Assembly: GCA_964532595.1 (NCBI GenBank)
Contig: CAZHIQ010000004.1
Span: 153,514 to 217,513 of the forward strand
From: Chryseosolibacter sp964532595
GTDB taxonomy: Bacteria > Bacteroidota > Bacteroidia > Cytophagales > Cyclobacteriaceae
Direction: 5' to 3'
DNA: 64,000 bases
Numbering within the stretch: position 1 is the first letter of the stretch; every line of letters begins with the position of its first letter. Below the pieces are notes generated by a model. That model was not told where the DNA came from and did no database searches. It saw only the letters and a list, made by a program, of their open reading frames with translations. Positions 18,328-25,846 of this stretch are shown piece after piece. The position numbers were made by a program, and so were the translations under genes.

Positions 18328-20070
18328 TTACCGGTCGATATCCGCCAGGACGTAGTCCATCGCGCCGAGAATGCTCAGCAAGTCAGCGACGGAGTATCCG
18401 CGGCTGATGTAGGATATCATCTGCATATGTGGAAACGAAGGGGTTCGTACGCGCATACGGTACGGCGATGTACTGCCATCGCTGATAGCGTAATAGCTGT
18501 AAGCTCCCTTGGGCCCCTCAATACAGCTCATTCCTTCGCCCGGAGGAATCACCGGACCCCAGCTCACGCCGAGGAAGTGGGTGATCAGGGTTTCGATATC
18601 GCGTGTTGTAAACTTCTTCATGGGGGGCGTCGCCAGTGGATGGTCGGACTTGTAAGGTCCGGCGGGCATGTGCTTCAGGCATTGTTCGATGATGCGCAGA
18701 CTTTGTCGCATCTCGGCGACGCGTACTACGGCGCGGTCGTAGCAGTCTCCGTTTTCAGCAACGGGGATATCGAAGTCAAATTGATCGTATCCTGAGTGGG
18801 GTTGTTTCTTTCGGAAATCCCATGCGAGACCGCACGCTCTGAGGTTAGGCCCTGTGACGCCCCAGTCGATGGCTTCCTCGATGTTGAAGATTCCGATACC
18901 TACGGTGCGTGCTTTAAATATAGCGTTCCGCATGACGAGGTCGTCATACTCGCGCAATCGTTTAGGAAAATAGTCGACGAACTTTTTGACAAGCGTTTCC
19001 CATCCTTGTGGGAGGTCTTGAGCAACGCCACCGATGCGGAACCAGTTGGGGTGCATTCGTCCGCCGCAGATTGCTTCGATGACGTCGAAGACTCTTTCGC
19101 GGTCGGTAAACATATAGAACACCGGCGATAGCTGCCCGACGTCTTGCGCGAAAGTACCATACCATACGAGGTGGCTGGCGATGCGGAAGAACTCACATAA
19201 CATGACGCGAATGACCTGGGCGCGTTCGGGAACCTTAATGCCGGCGAGCTTTTCTACCGCGAGTAAGTAGGCGAGATTGTTGTTGACCCCGGCCAGGTAG
19301 TCGATGCGGTCGGTATAAGGAATGTAAGTGTGCCACGATTGGCGTTCTGCCATTTTCTCCGCACCGCGATGGTGGAAGCCGATGTCGGGTACAATGTCGA
19401 CAATATCTTCCCCGTCGAGTTGGAGAATCAAACGCAGCACGCCATGTGTCCCGGGGTGTTGGGGCCCGATGTTAAGGAACATGAAGTCCGACTCATCACT
19501 ATGCCGGCTCAGCCCCCATTCTTCGGGTTTGAACAGCAATGACTCCTGTTCGCGGTCGACGAGTTCGTCGTACATGCGGAAGGGTCCCATTTCTGTCGCG
19601 CGTGCCGGATGTTCTTTGCGGAGGGGATGACCTTCCCACGAGCGGGGCATCAGAATTCGCCGGAGGTTGGGGTGCCCGTCGAAGCGGATGCCAAACATGT
19701 CATATACCTCGCGTTCATACCAGTTCGCATTCGACCATAGATCGGCAATACTTGGAGCCACGGGGTGTTCACCCCGGAGGGCGCATTTCAGGCGAATGAA
19801 GGTGTTCCGATTGAACGAGTAAAGGTGGTACACCAGAGTAAAATCCGAGGTGGGATAGCCGTTGTGGATTTTACGTGTACGCTCGTCAATAGCCGTAACA
19901 TCATACAGCAGGGGGTAAGGCTGAGGTATTTCGTTCTTGAGAAATGACAACACCGGTCTTAACTTGTCCAACGGGAGCCATAGGGTGACCATGTCATCCC
20001 GGGTCGCCTGTTCGGTGAAGACAGTGTCACCGAATTTTAACCGCAATTGCTCTGTTGGACTGGTTGGCAT
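18328..20070 (-). CDS. nuoC: NADH-quinone oxidoreductase fused subunit C/D
   Basis: Fused NuoCD, 580 residues (E. coli 600). Residues about 1-170 are the NuoC (30-kDa) domain with WYEREVYDMFGIRFDGHPNL and ILMPRSWEGHPLRKE; from about 190 the NuoD (49-kDa) domain begins with NIGPQHPGTHGVLRL, whose His is at the quinone site, and continues through EKMAERQSWHTYIPYTDRID to the C-terminal SYISRGYSVADLLSILGAMD. The ATG at 20070 is directly adjacent to a 7-bp tandem array, with no room for a conventional ribosome-binding site outside the repeat. Confidence 0.95.
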   Translation of the reverse strand: MPTSPTEQLRLKFGDTVFTEQATRDDMVTLWLPLDKLRPVLSFLKNEIPQPYPLLYDVTAIDERTRKIHNGYPTSDFTLVYHLYSFNRNTFIRLKCALRGEHPVAPSIADLWSNANWYEREVYDMFGIRFDGHPNLRRILMPRSWEGHPLRKEHPARATEMGPFRMYDELVDREQESLLFKPEEWGLSRHSDESDFMFLNIGPQHPGTHGVLRLILQLDGEDIVDIVPDIGFHHRGAEKMAERQSWHTYIPYTDRIDYLAGVNNNLAYLLAVEKLAGIKVPERAQVIRVMLCEFFRIASHLVWYGTFAQDVGQLSPVFYMFTDRERVFDVIEAICGGRMHPNWFRIGGVAQDLPQGWETLVKKFVDYFPKRLREYDDLVMRNAIFKARTVGIGIFNIEEAIDWGVTGPNLRACGLAWDFRKKQPHSGYDQFDFDIPVAENGDCYDRAVVRVAEMRQSLRIIEQCLKHMPAGPYKSDHPLATPPMKKFTTRDIETLITHFLGVSWGPVIPPGEGMSCIEGPKGAYSYYAISDGSTSPYRMRVRTPSFPHMQMISYISRGYSVADLLSILGAMDYVLADIDR

Positions 20071-20154
20071 CGTGAATCGTGAATCGTCAATCGTGAATCG
20101 TCATTTGTCCCTACCGCGACGGCGGGCAAGCGTCATTCGTCATTCGTACTTCGT
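20071..20154. repeat. 7-bp tandem arrays (CGTSAWT) flanking a GC-rich motif, left of the gap
   Basis: Five units are contiguous at 20071-20105 (CGTGAAT, CGTGAAT, CGTCAAT, CGTGAAT, CGTCATT), starting at the base next to the nuoCD start codon. A GC-rich core containing GACGGCGGGCA (20118-20128) follows, then three more units CGTCATT, CGTCATT, CGTACTT at 20131-20151, where the assembly breaks. On the coding strand the units read ATTCACG/AATGACG. Confidence 0.88.
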
Positions 20155-20254
20155 NNNNNNNNNNNNNNNNNNNNNNNNNNNNNNNNNNNNNNNNNNNNNN
20201 NNNNNNNNNNNNNNNNNNNNNNNNNNNNNNNNNNNNNNNNNNNNNNNNNNNNNN
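20155..20254. other. assembly gap (100 N)
   Basis: Exactly 100 N in the nuoB/nuoCD junction. The flanks (CGTACTT CGT on the left, ACTTCGTAATTCGTACTG on the right) are the same 7-bp repeat class, so the gap most likely hides a longer array that short reads could not span. Confidence 0.98.
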
Positions 20255-20286
20255 ACTTCGTAATTCGTACTGCCACGGCGGGCAGC
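20255..20286. repeat. 7-bp repeat units and GC-rich palindrome, right of the gap
   Basis: CGTAATT and CGTACTG units (20259-20272) continue the array beyond the gap. They run into CTGCC-ACGGCG-GGCAG (20270-20285), a short hairpin that contains the same CACGGCGGGCA core as the element at 11331-11341 in the nuoK/nuoL junction. The nuoB stop codon follows a few bases later. Confidence 0.75.
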
Positions 20287-20288
20287 AT

Positions 20289-20921
20289 TTAGATTTCATC
20301 CGGTGAACGGAACGTCGTCATTTTCCTTCGTTTCTCCTGTCGTCGTTCTTTTACCGAAATTTTTTCAGGACGGATGATACCCTGATCGCCGATCACCCAG
20401 CTAAGGGGTCGTTTTTCCTTGCCGACTGATTCTGACAGGAGTACCAATCCATCCATGAAGGCGTCCGGTCTCGGGGGGCATCCCGGTACGTATACATCGA
20501 CCGGGAGGAATTTGTCTACGCCTTGTACTACACTATATATATCATACATACCGCCAGAGTTGGCGCATGATCCCATAGAGATTACCCATCGCGGCTCCAT
20601 CATTTGCTCATGCAGTCTCTTTATGATAGGAGCCATCTTGATGAATACCGTTCCGGCGATGATCATGACATCGGCTTCACGAGGTGTTCCTCGGATAACT
20701 TCGGCGCCGAAGCGCGCAAGGTCATACTTCGGTGTCATACTGGTGGCCATTTCTACGAAGCAGCAAGAGAGGCCGAAGTGAAAAGGCCACATGGAATTCT
20801 TGCGACCCCAGGCGAGCAGGTCCTGAACGGTGGTGAGCACGAGACTTTGTCTGACCGTTTCTTCCAGGGAGCTGTTGCCTTTGACCTTCTGACCGTTTGT
20901 GTTGTTAAGCCACCATTTCAT
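20289..20921 (-). CDS. nuoB: NADH-quinone oxidoreductase subunit B
   Basis: Subunit that holds the terminal [4Fe-4S] cluster N2, which reduces quinone; 210 residues (E. coli 220). The four ligands are visible in HFGLSCCFVEMA (two adjacent Cys), SMGSCANSGGMYD and YVPGCPPRPDAFMDG. The frame is open upstream to 21098, inside nuoA, but the ATG at 20921 (MKWWLNNTNG) gives a normal-length protein and starts 10 bp after the nuoA stop. Confidence 0.96.
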   Translation of the reverse strand: MKWWLNNTNGQKVKGNSSLEETVRQSLVLTTVQDLLAWGRKNSMWPFHFGLSCCFVEMATSMTPKYDLARFGAEVIRGTPREADVMIIAGTVFIKMAPIIKRLHEQMMEPRWVISMGSCANSGGMYDIYSVVQGVDKFLPVDVYVPGCPPRPDAFMDGLVLLSESVGKEKRPLSWVIGDQGIIRPEKISVKERRQEKRRKMTTFRSPDEI

Positions 20922-20931
20922 ATCCGGAATG

Positions 20932-21435
20932 TTAGGATAGTATGCGTTCCTTTTTCTTTTTGTCGACAGCACCGGGTGTGCCTGATGAATCGGTTTCACA
21001 GTACAGTGAACGATCGATCGTCGCTTTTTTCTTCCTGTAAGCGGCGAGGATTTTTCTACCGTCAGGACCGAAGTCGAGTGCGCCGTTTCGCCACTCATAA
21101 ATCAGCACTACGAAGAGCAGGATCACGAAGACCAGCACGCCGAAGTAGCCATACCAGCCGAGCTCAGGAAAGGCGATGGCCCAGCTGACGATGAACATCG
21201 TCTCGACATCAAAGATGACGAACAGCATGGCGATGAGATAGAATTGAGAGGAGAAACGAAGGCGTGCGGATCCAGTACTCACGATACCGCCTTCGTAAGG
21301 CTCTTCTGTTGCCCGCTCCTTATGCCGTTGTCCCAGGACATAGGAGAGTCCGAGCATCAGTACCACAAGGCTGAGCACAATGCCGCCATAGGCAACGATG
21401 GGCCAAAGCAAGTCGGTTTCGTTAGAACTTTCCAC
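20932..21435 (-). CDS. nuoA: NADH-quinone oxidoreductase subunit A
   Basis: First gene of the operon: small membrane subunit, 167 residues (E. coli 147), with a longer charged C-terminus. Typical blocks are ATEEPYEGGI (conserved loop with Cys replaced here) and SQFYLIAMLFVIFDVETMF with the conserved acidic residues of helix 2. The start is a GTG at 21435, preceded on the minus strand by GGAGG with a 9-nt spacer. That element lies in a 7-bp inverted repeat. Confidence 0.94.
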   Translation of the reverse strand: MESSNETDLLWPIVAYGGIVLSLVVLMLGLSYVLGQRHKERATEEPYEGGIVSTGSARLRFSSQFYLIAMLFVIFDVETMFIVSWAIAFPELGWYGYFGVLVFVILLFVVLIYEWRNGALDFGPDGRKILAAYRKKKATIDRSLYCETDSSGTPGAVDKKKKERILS

Positions 21436-21439
21436 AACG

Positions 21440-21456
21440 GTTTGCCTCCGGCAAAC
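21440..21456 (-). promoter_or_regulatory. Shine-Dalgarno-bearing hairpin upstream of nuoA
   Basis: On the minus strand GTTTGCC-GGA-GGCAAAC forms a perfect 7-bp stem with a 3-nt loop. The sequence GGAGG (21445-21449) spans the loop and the 3' arm, 9 nt before the GTG start of nuoA. Clear Shine-Dalgarno sequences are not the rule in Bacteroidota, so this one, in a structure that could hide it, may set translation of the first nuo gene. Confidence 0.45.
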
Positions 21457-21468
21457 GTGTTTGTTCTC
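21457..21468. promoter_or_regulatory. 12-bp direct repeat (copy 2), upstream of nuoA
   Basis: GTGTTTGTTCTC, identical to 18244-18255 before nuoE. Here it is directly next to the nuoA leader hairpin, 22 nt from the start codon. Beyond the 12-mer both copies share a GACCT at the same distance. Confidence 0.35.
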
Positions 21469-21512
21469 AAGGGACCTTCTGCGTGCTACGCCAACGGGCG
21501 GTTACAATACGA

Positions 21513-21941
21513 TCAGTGGGTGATGTATTGTTCCAGATTCTCAATAATGAATTGTTGTTCTTCGAGCATGTAGCGGACTACATCGCCCATGGAAATCACC
21601 CCGACCAACTGGCCGTTGTCGAGCACAGGGAGGTGACGGATCTTTTTCTCCGTCATAATCCGCATGCACTCGTCGATTCCCGTGTCGGGAGTAACCGTCA
21701 CCGGATGTGCGGTCATGGCTTCTCCGACTGTTGTTTCTCTTGAAGATTTTCCGCGAAGGATGAGCTTTCGGGCATAGTGCCGCTCAGTGAAGATTCCGGC
21801 GAACCGTCCATCATCAATGACCAGCAATGCACCGATGTTTTTCTCGAACATTAGTTCAAGCGCCTGATACACCATAACACTGGAGGGAACGGAATAGACG
21901 TCGTTACCCTTCGTCTGAATAATATTTCTGACTTTTCCCAT
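21513..21941 (-). CDS. CBS-domain-pair protein
   Basis: A 142-residue stand-alone pair of CBS domains (about 10-65 and 75-130), which usually bind adenosine nucleotides as regulatory modules. Typical segments are NIGALLVIDDGRFAGIFTER and RHLPVLDNGQLVGVISMGDV. The ATG at 21941 (MGKVRNIIQ) is preferred over the upstream frame start at 21998 because the extra residues look non-coding. It lies 77 bp upstream of nuoA on the same strand and could be co-transcribed with the operon; a regulatory link to energy state is speculation. Confidence 0.88.
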   Translation of the reverse strand: MGKVRNIIQTKGNDVYSVPSSVMVYQALELMFEKNIGALLVIDDGRFAGIFTERHYARKLILRGKSSRETTVGEAMTAHPVTVTPDTGIDECMRIMTEKKIRHLPVLDNGQLVGVISMGDVVRYMLEEQQFIIENLEQYITH

Positions 21942-22200
21942 GGGTGTGGCGGTTAAGGGTGTGTAATTGAAGGTAACTGTTTTCGGCAGAAATATCAAAC
22001 GTTAGCGGTCGCTATTCGCCAAATTTCTTAATCCGGGGAAGTTCTTGCGGACATCGCCCATTTTCTCCCTTCTTATTCGGAGAGTGGTACGGATTTTTTA
22101 AAAGAAGGACGACTCCAACAAAGCCAACCTGCCAACATGCCGGCTAAATCGACCGGCAACCTTGTAAATTATTTGAATGGCCGCTTAACAACTTGTCGCC

Positions 22201-22581
22201 ATGAAACAGGAGAACTATTTGGATTTGCTAACATCCATAGATGTATTGAATACACTGAACGGCGGTGTGACGGAGCCACGTCTTTGTCTGGAGCATCACG
22301 AAGATCACCGCGAGATAAGGCTTCGCGTGCCGGGTATTAACCTTGATGATATACGGGTTGAATTACACAACAACAATCTGTCGATCTTCTACCTGATCAA
22401 TATCATATCAAGCGACCGCCTGATTCCTTTGCCGCGGTTCGTGTATAATCACAATGTGCCCTATTATATAGACGTTGACAAAATCAACGCACGCCTGGAA
22501 GAGGAGGAGTTGATTGTAAATCTCCCCTACAACCGGCTGGTGAACGGCTACCACCGTGATTGGTGGACGGATGACGCTTAA
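22201..22581 (+). CDS. Hsp20/alpha-crystallin-like small protein
   Basis: A 126-residue protein with features of an alpha-crystallin domain: HREIRLRVPGINLDDIRVELHNNNLSIFY resembles the beta-strand pattern with the conserved VPG(I/M) turn of small heat-shock proteins (about residues 37-66), and KINARLEEEELIVNLP resembles the A-x-x-x-(D/N)G-x-L-x-I/V-x-x-P strand near the end. The C-terminal I-x-I anchor of classical small heat-shock proteins is not seen, so chaperone activity is not assured. It ends convergently with the serine hydrolase gene, overlapping by 4 bp. Confidence 0.7.
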   Translation: MKQENYLDLLTSIDVLNTLNGGVTEPRLCLEHHEDHREIRLRVPGINLDDIRVELHNNNLSIFYLINIISSDRLIPLPRFVYNHNVPYYIDVDKINARLEEEELIVNLPYNRLVNGYHRDWWTDDA

Positions 22582-23846
22582 TCGATAATTGCCTGATAGG
22601 TCATCGCCTTGAACAGGTCATGGATGTAGTGATACGGGTTGCCGTAAGTATTCGTATACAGCACGCCAATGATCTGCTCCGCCGGGTCGGCCCAATATTG
22701 AGTGCTGAAGGCGCCGCCCCAGGAGAATGAGCCTTTGCTCAGCGGTGAGCGATAGTCGTTCTTGTCGGTTTCAAGAGCAAAACCCAGTCCGAACTCATTA
22801 TCGAGGTGGGGCAGATGGTCGGTCATGATTAGCTCAACCGTCTTGCGGCCAAGTAGTCGCTTGCCGTTGAATACGCCGTTGTTCAGAAACAGCTGAAGAA
22901 ATTTGGCGTAATCTTCGGTGGTTGACGACAGACCGGCTCCCCCTGAGAAGTAGGTTCCCTTCAGTTTGGGATAATCTACATCGGCAGCGTCGTAAGCTGC
23001 GCTCTTCATTTTGAACGGTTTTCCGTCTTCGTATCCGTGAAGCGCTACCAGTCGGTTGTGTTTGCTTTTCGGCAGGTAGAACCAGGTGTCAGTCATTCCG
23101 AGAGGTTCAAAGATGCGTTCGCGGAGGAATTGGTCGAATGACATCCCTGACCATACTTCTACGAGATATCCGAGCACGTCGGTATTGAGTCCGTACGTCC
23201 AACGCTCTCCCGGCTCATGTTTGATAGGGAGTGTGCCGAGTTTAATCATTTTATCGGCGAGTACCTCCTTGTCATTTCCGATGCCGCTGGGTATTCCGGC
23301 TTTTGCGTAGATAGCGCGGAACTCCTTGCTTCCGATGACGGCATAGTCGATGCCGGAAGAGTGAGTGAGGAGTTGACGAATAGTGATTTCGCGACCTGCC
23401 GGCTCGGTTGTGTAGGAGGAGTCGGCGGGGTTGAAAGTTTTTAGCACTTTCGGTTTTGCGTACGAAGGGATATAGCGGGAAACGGGATCATCGAGAGAAA
23501 ACCGGCCTTCTTCCCACAGCATCATTACGGCGAGGCTGGTAATAGCTTTCGTTTGTGATGCAATGCGAAAGATGTCATCCTTGCGGAGGGCCGATTTCTT
23601 CTCGATGTCTCGATAGCCGAACGATTTGTGATAGACTATTTTTCCGTTTCGTACAATCATGGCCACTGCGCCGGGTACGCGCCCGTCTTTCACATGCTCC
23701 TCGAGCATGCGGTCGATGTGGGCGAGGCGTTCGGACGAGAAGCCAGCGTCTTCGGGACGTGAAACGGAACTGAACTGCTGCGCCGGTTGGGCGTTCAGCA
23801 GAAAAGCTGTTGCAAGCAACAGCGCCAGGCAAAGCGATCTTAACAT
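22578..23846 (-). CDS. serine hydrolase, beta-lactamase class C family
   Basis: A secreted or periplasmic serine hydrolase of the beta-lactamase/penicillin-binding-protein-like family, 422 residues. A signal peptide (SLCLALLLATAFLLNAQP) is followed by the catalytic SxxK motif in FRIASQTKAITSLAVMML (Ser about residue 95), the YxN motif in WTYGLNTDVLGYLVEV, and a late block with GSFSWGGAFSTQYW that replaces the third KTG-type motif. Such proteins act as esterases or D-aminopeptidases more often than as beta-lactamases; the substrate is unknown. The ATG at 23846 is chosen over a TTG two codons upstream. Confidence 0.9.
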   Translation of the reverse strand: MLRSLCLALLLATAFLLNAQPAQQFSSVSRPEDAGFSSERLAHIDRMLEEHVKDGRVPGAVAMIVRNGKIVYHKSFGYRDIEKKSALRKDDIFRIASQTKAITSLAVMMLWEEGRFSLDDPVSRYIPSYAKPKVLKTFNPADSSYTTEPAGREITIRQLLTHSSGIDYAVIGSKEFRAIYAKAGIPSGIGNDKEVLADKMIKLGTLPIKHEPGERWTYGLNTDVLGYLVEVWSGMSFDQFLRERIFEPLGMTDTWFYLPKSKHNRLVALHGYEDGKPFKMKSAAYDAADVDYPKLKGTYFSGGAGLSSTTEDYAKFLQLFLNNGVFNGKRLLGRKTVELIMTDHLPHLDNEFGLGFALETDKNDYRSPLSKGSFSWGGAFSTQYWADPAEQIIGVLYTNTYGNPYHYIHDLFKAMTYQAIID

Positions 23847-23862
23847 GAACAAACAGATAGTA

Positions 23863-24435
23863 TTAAATGGTTATATGCGACCAGTTCTCTCCGGTCTTGA
23901 TCCTATGGATCTGCATATCGGAGACTTTGAACTGTTTGGCCAGCGCTTTCAAGGTAGGTTGTTTTTTTGATTGTAGCGCGCGTTTGATCTGTTTTACTTT
24001 AGACGCATTGAGCTTCGGGCCTTCGGCCGGGTTCTGCCGTATGAGTACGTTCGGATCTTTCAGCGCGTGCTCGATCTGAGTCTCGTGCCGTACCCAACGA
24101 AGATTATCGGCGCGGTTGTTGTCTTTAACGTGGTCGAGGTGAATGACGAAGCTGTGCCGGGGGCTGGGCTTCTTGACAAAGTACTCGGCGACGAGGCGAT
24201 GGAGGTAATAGTTCTGGCGGTTTGCCTCGCGTCCGATAGTGACACTCGGATATCCCTGTGTAAGCCGGGGACGGAGGAGGTAGCCATCTTCGATCTTGTC
24301 TTTGAAGCTTACGATGCGTCCGCGGTTTGAAATCGCATAACGTTTTGTGGTTACACCTTTCTTCAGGTCGAGCTCTTTCCAGCGCTCGCCGGAAAGGGAC
24401 TTGATGACCGTTTTCTTCTTGGTTGTCTTTGCCAT
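23863..24435 (-). CDS. NUMOD4/HNH endonuclease-like protein with C-terminal HTH
   Basis: A 190-residue protein with the layout of free-standing HNH homing-type nucleases: a lysine-rich N-terminus, a NUMOD4-like segment (about 16-50, ERWKELDLKKGVTTKRYAIS with RGRIVSF), an HNH core (about 75-115) with YYLHRLVAEYF, SFVIHLDHVKDNNRADNLRW and the final HETQIEHAL, and a helix-turn-helix near the end (TLKALAKQFKVSDMQIHRIK). In the HNH core the His and Asn residues are kept (HLDH, NN). Start is the ATG at 24435. No intron or intein is seen around it, so it may be a domesticated gene. A structured 355-bp non-coding stretch lies directly upstream. Confidence 0.8.
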   Translation of the reverse strand: MAKTTKKKTVIKSLSGERWKELDLKKGVTTKRYAISNRGRIVSFKDKIEDGYLLRPRLTQGYPSVTIGREANRQNYYLHRLVAEYFVKKPSPRHSFVIHLDHVKDNNRADNLRWVRHETQIEHALKDPNVLIRQNPAEGPKLNASKVKQIKRALQSKKQPTLKALAKQFKVSDMQIHRIKTGENWSHITI

Positions 24436-24790
24436 GATGTGTTTTGTTTGGTCTGAATATGATAGAATAGCGAAAGTGACGACGACGTGTGGGGTAGGCG
24501 TTGCCAGGCGACCAGGCGGCAATTATGGACTGTCTTCAAGGACTGAAGACGAGCCTGTAGCGCACGGTTAAGAGGCACTTGCACACACTGCAAGCGAGCT
24601 CTTGCTGGGAGGTACATGTCAAACATATGAAAACGCTTCCTTGGTGGAAACGGATATATGGCGAAATCGGGGTGTTGTCGTCGTCTTAGACAGGGGGGCT
24701 GTGGAGCGTAAGTAAATTAAGGATTAATTTTTCGATTGGTCAAGCCCTTAGGCAGCGAAAGACACTTTTTTCACGCACTTCGGGGACAAC
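24436..24790. other. non-coding stretch with three consecutive short hairpins
   Basis: 355 bp without a gene, upstream of the HNH gene and downstream of the zinc-ribbon gene. Within 94 bp there are three stems: TTGCC/GGCAA (24501-24505 with 24518-24522), GTCTTCA/TGAAGAC (24532-24538 with 24544-24550) and CTTGCA/TGCAAG (24578-24583 with 24589-24594). The first encloses a direct repeat CCAGGCG. It could be a structured 5' leader of the HNH gene or a small RNA; no known RNA family is recognised. The rest of the interval is featureless. Confidence 0.5.
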
Positions 24791-25213
24791 TTAAGAATGG
24801 GTTTGACCGGGTTCGGGGCGCACATCCGATCCGTTGGCCCCGGTCAGGGACATCGGGTCCGGTTTAACGACGAGGAGGCACCAGTGCTTGTCGATGGGCA
24901 AGTAGCCCTGCTCATAGCAGTAGAAGTATCGCGAGCCATTTCTTCGGCGGTAGGTGCTTGTGAAGTGATTGAAGTCAAACCCGAGGGCTCGGAGCGATTC
25001 GTATTTTATCCGCCTTGCTCCCCCGCGGTTCATTTGTTGGAGAATCCGACGGTTTTTCCTGAGGATGTTGTTCACCGCCCGGATGTAGCGGTACTCCTCG
25101 GTACTTAGTCTGTTGTGATACGCTACCCGACACGCGTCGGAGCAGAACTTCTTGTCGGCCCGGCCGTGGACTACACTGCCGCACTCCAGGCATTTTCTTT
25201 CTTGAGAGGGCAT
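24791..25213 (-). CDS. zinc-ribbon protein of unknown function
   Basis: A 140-residue protein that starts with a treble-clef-like zinc ribbon: CLECGSVVHGRADKKFCSDAC, with pairs C-x2-C and C-x3-C about 15 residues apart (residues 8-28). A basic middle part (NILRKNRRILQQM and later GARRIKYESL) and a Y/F-rich segment (TSTYRRRNGSRYFYCYEQGY) follow. Zinc ribbons of this type bind nucleic acid or protein, but no function is known to me. It stands alone between two non-coding spacers. Confidence 0.72.
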   Translation of the reverse strand: MPSQERKCLECGSVVHGRADKKFCSDACRVAYHNRLSTEEYRYIRAVNNILRKNRRILQQMNRGGARRIKYESLRALGFDFNHFTSTYRRRNGSRYFYCYEQGYLPIDKHWCLLVVKPDPMSLTGANGSDVRPEPGQTHS

Positions 25214-25359
25214 TTTTTCCTGGGGTCATTGTGCTTGACGAATATAATCGGTTGTACGCGATTATACTCGGATGCTATACGATTGTCAGGTTTTCCGTTT
25301 CACATCTTTACTTCTGTCGCGTTCATCCGCGGCTATGTTCAACCATCAAATTCTGCGCT

Positions 25360-25695
25360 ATGAAAAGTTTGCGAAACAGGGTACACCTGATCGGAAGACT
25401 CGGTAAGGACCCTGAAATCAAAGTGTACAACGATCGGAAAAAAGCTACGTTCAGTCTGGCTACCACCGACACCTACAAAAACCAGAAGGGAGAGAAGGTC
25501 GAAGACACCCAGTGGCATAACATAGTCATCTGGGGCCCGCTGGCCGGGGTGGCGGAAAAGTATCTCAAGAAGGGAAAGGAGGTAGCCCTCGAAGGAAAAC
25601 TCGTCCATCGCGTTTATGAAGCCAACGGGGAAAAGCGTTTTTTCACTGAAATCAACGCTGAAGACATGCTCATGCTCGGTGACTCAAAACAGTGA
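25360..25695 (+). CDS. ssb: single-stranded DNA-binding protein, short form
   Basis: OB-fold protein of 111 residues. The N-terminus LRNRVHLIGRLGKDPEIK, the WHNIVIWGPLAGVAEKYLKKG block and VALEGKLVHR are typical of SSB, which coats single-stranded DNA. It ends shortly after the OB fold (EDMLMLGDSKQ) and lacks the glycine-rich linker and acidic DDDxPF tip that recruits partners in housekeeping SSB, so it is probably an accessory copy. The frame is open upstream to 25231, but the ATG at 25360 matches the family start. Confidence 0.9.
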   Translation: MKSLRNRVHLIGRLGKDPEIKVYNDRKKATFSLATTDTYKNQKGEKVEDTQWHNIVIWGPLAGVAEKYLKKGKEVALEGKLVHRVYEANGEKRFFTEINAEDMLMLGDSKQ

Positions 25696-25709
25696 CGTTT
25701 TGTGAATAG

Positions 25710-25756
25710 GCCCGCGCGTGCCTGAGCTGCTTGTTCGGCCGGCGGGCATATTTATT
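25710..25756 (+). terminator. possible ssb terminator
   Basis: GCCCGC (25710-25715) pairs with GCGGGC (25742-25747), with a 26-nt loop, followed by ATATTTATTT. The long loop and imperfect T-tract make this a weak candidate. Confidence 0.3.
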
Positions 25757-25832
25757 TAACCCCGATCGCGGGCGTCCTGTGTCTTTCCCGGCGCTGATGT
25801 CGTAGCTGGCGTCGCAAAGAGTGGTTTTTTCT

Positions 25833-25840
25833 TAGTTTTG
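25833..25840 (+). promoter_or_regulatory. -7 box TAGTTTTG upstream of the BatA-like gene
   Basis: A match to the Bacteroidota -7 consensus TAnnTTTG only 6 nt before the ATG at 25847. If it is used, the transcript would start at or next to the start codon (leaderless). No matching TTG box is at the expected distance upstream. Confidence 0.35.
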
Positions 25841-25846
25841 TCCCTG

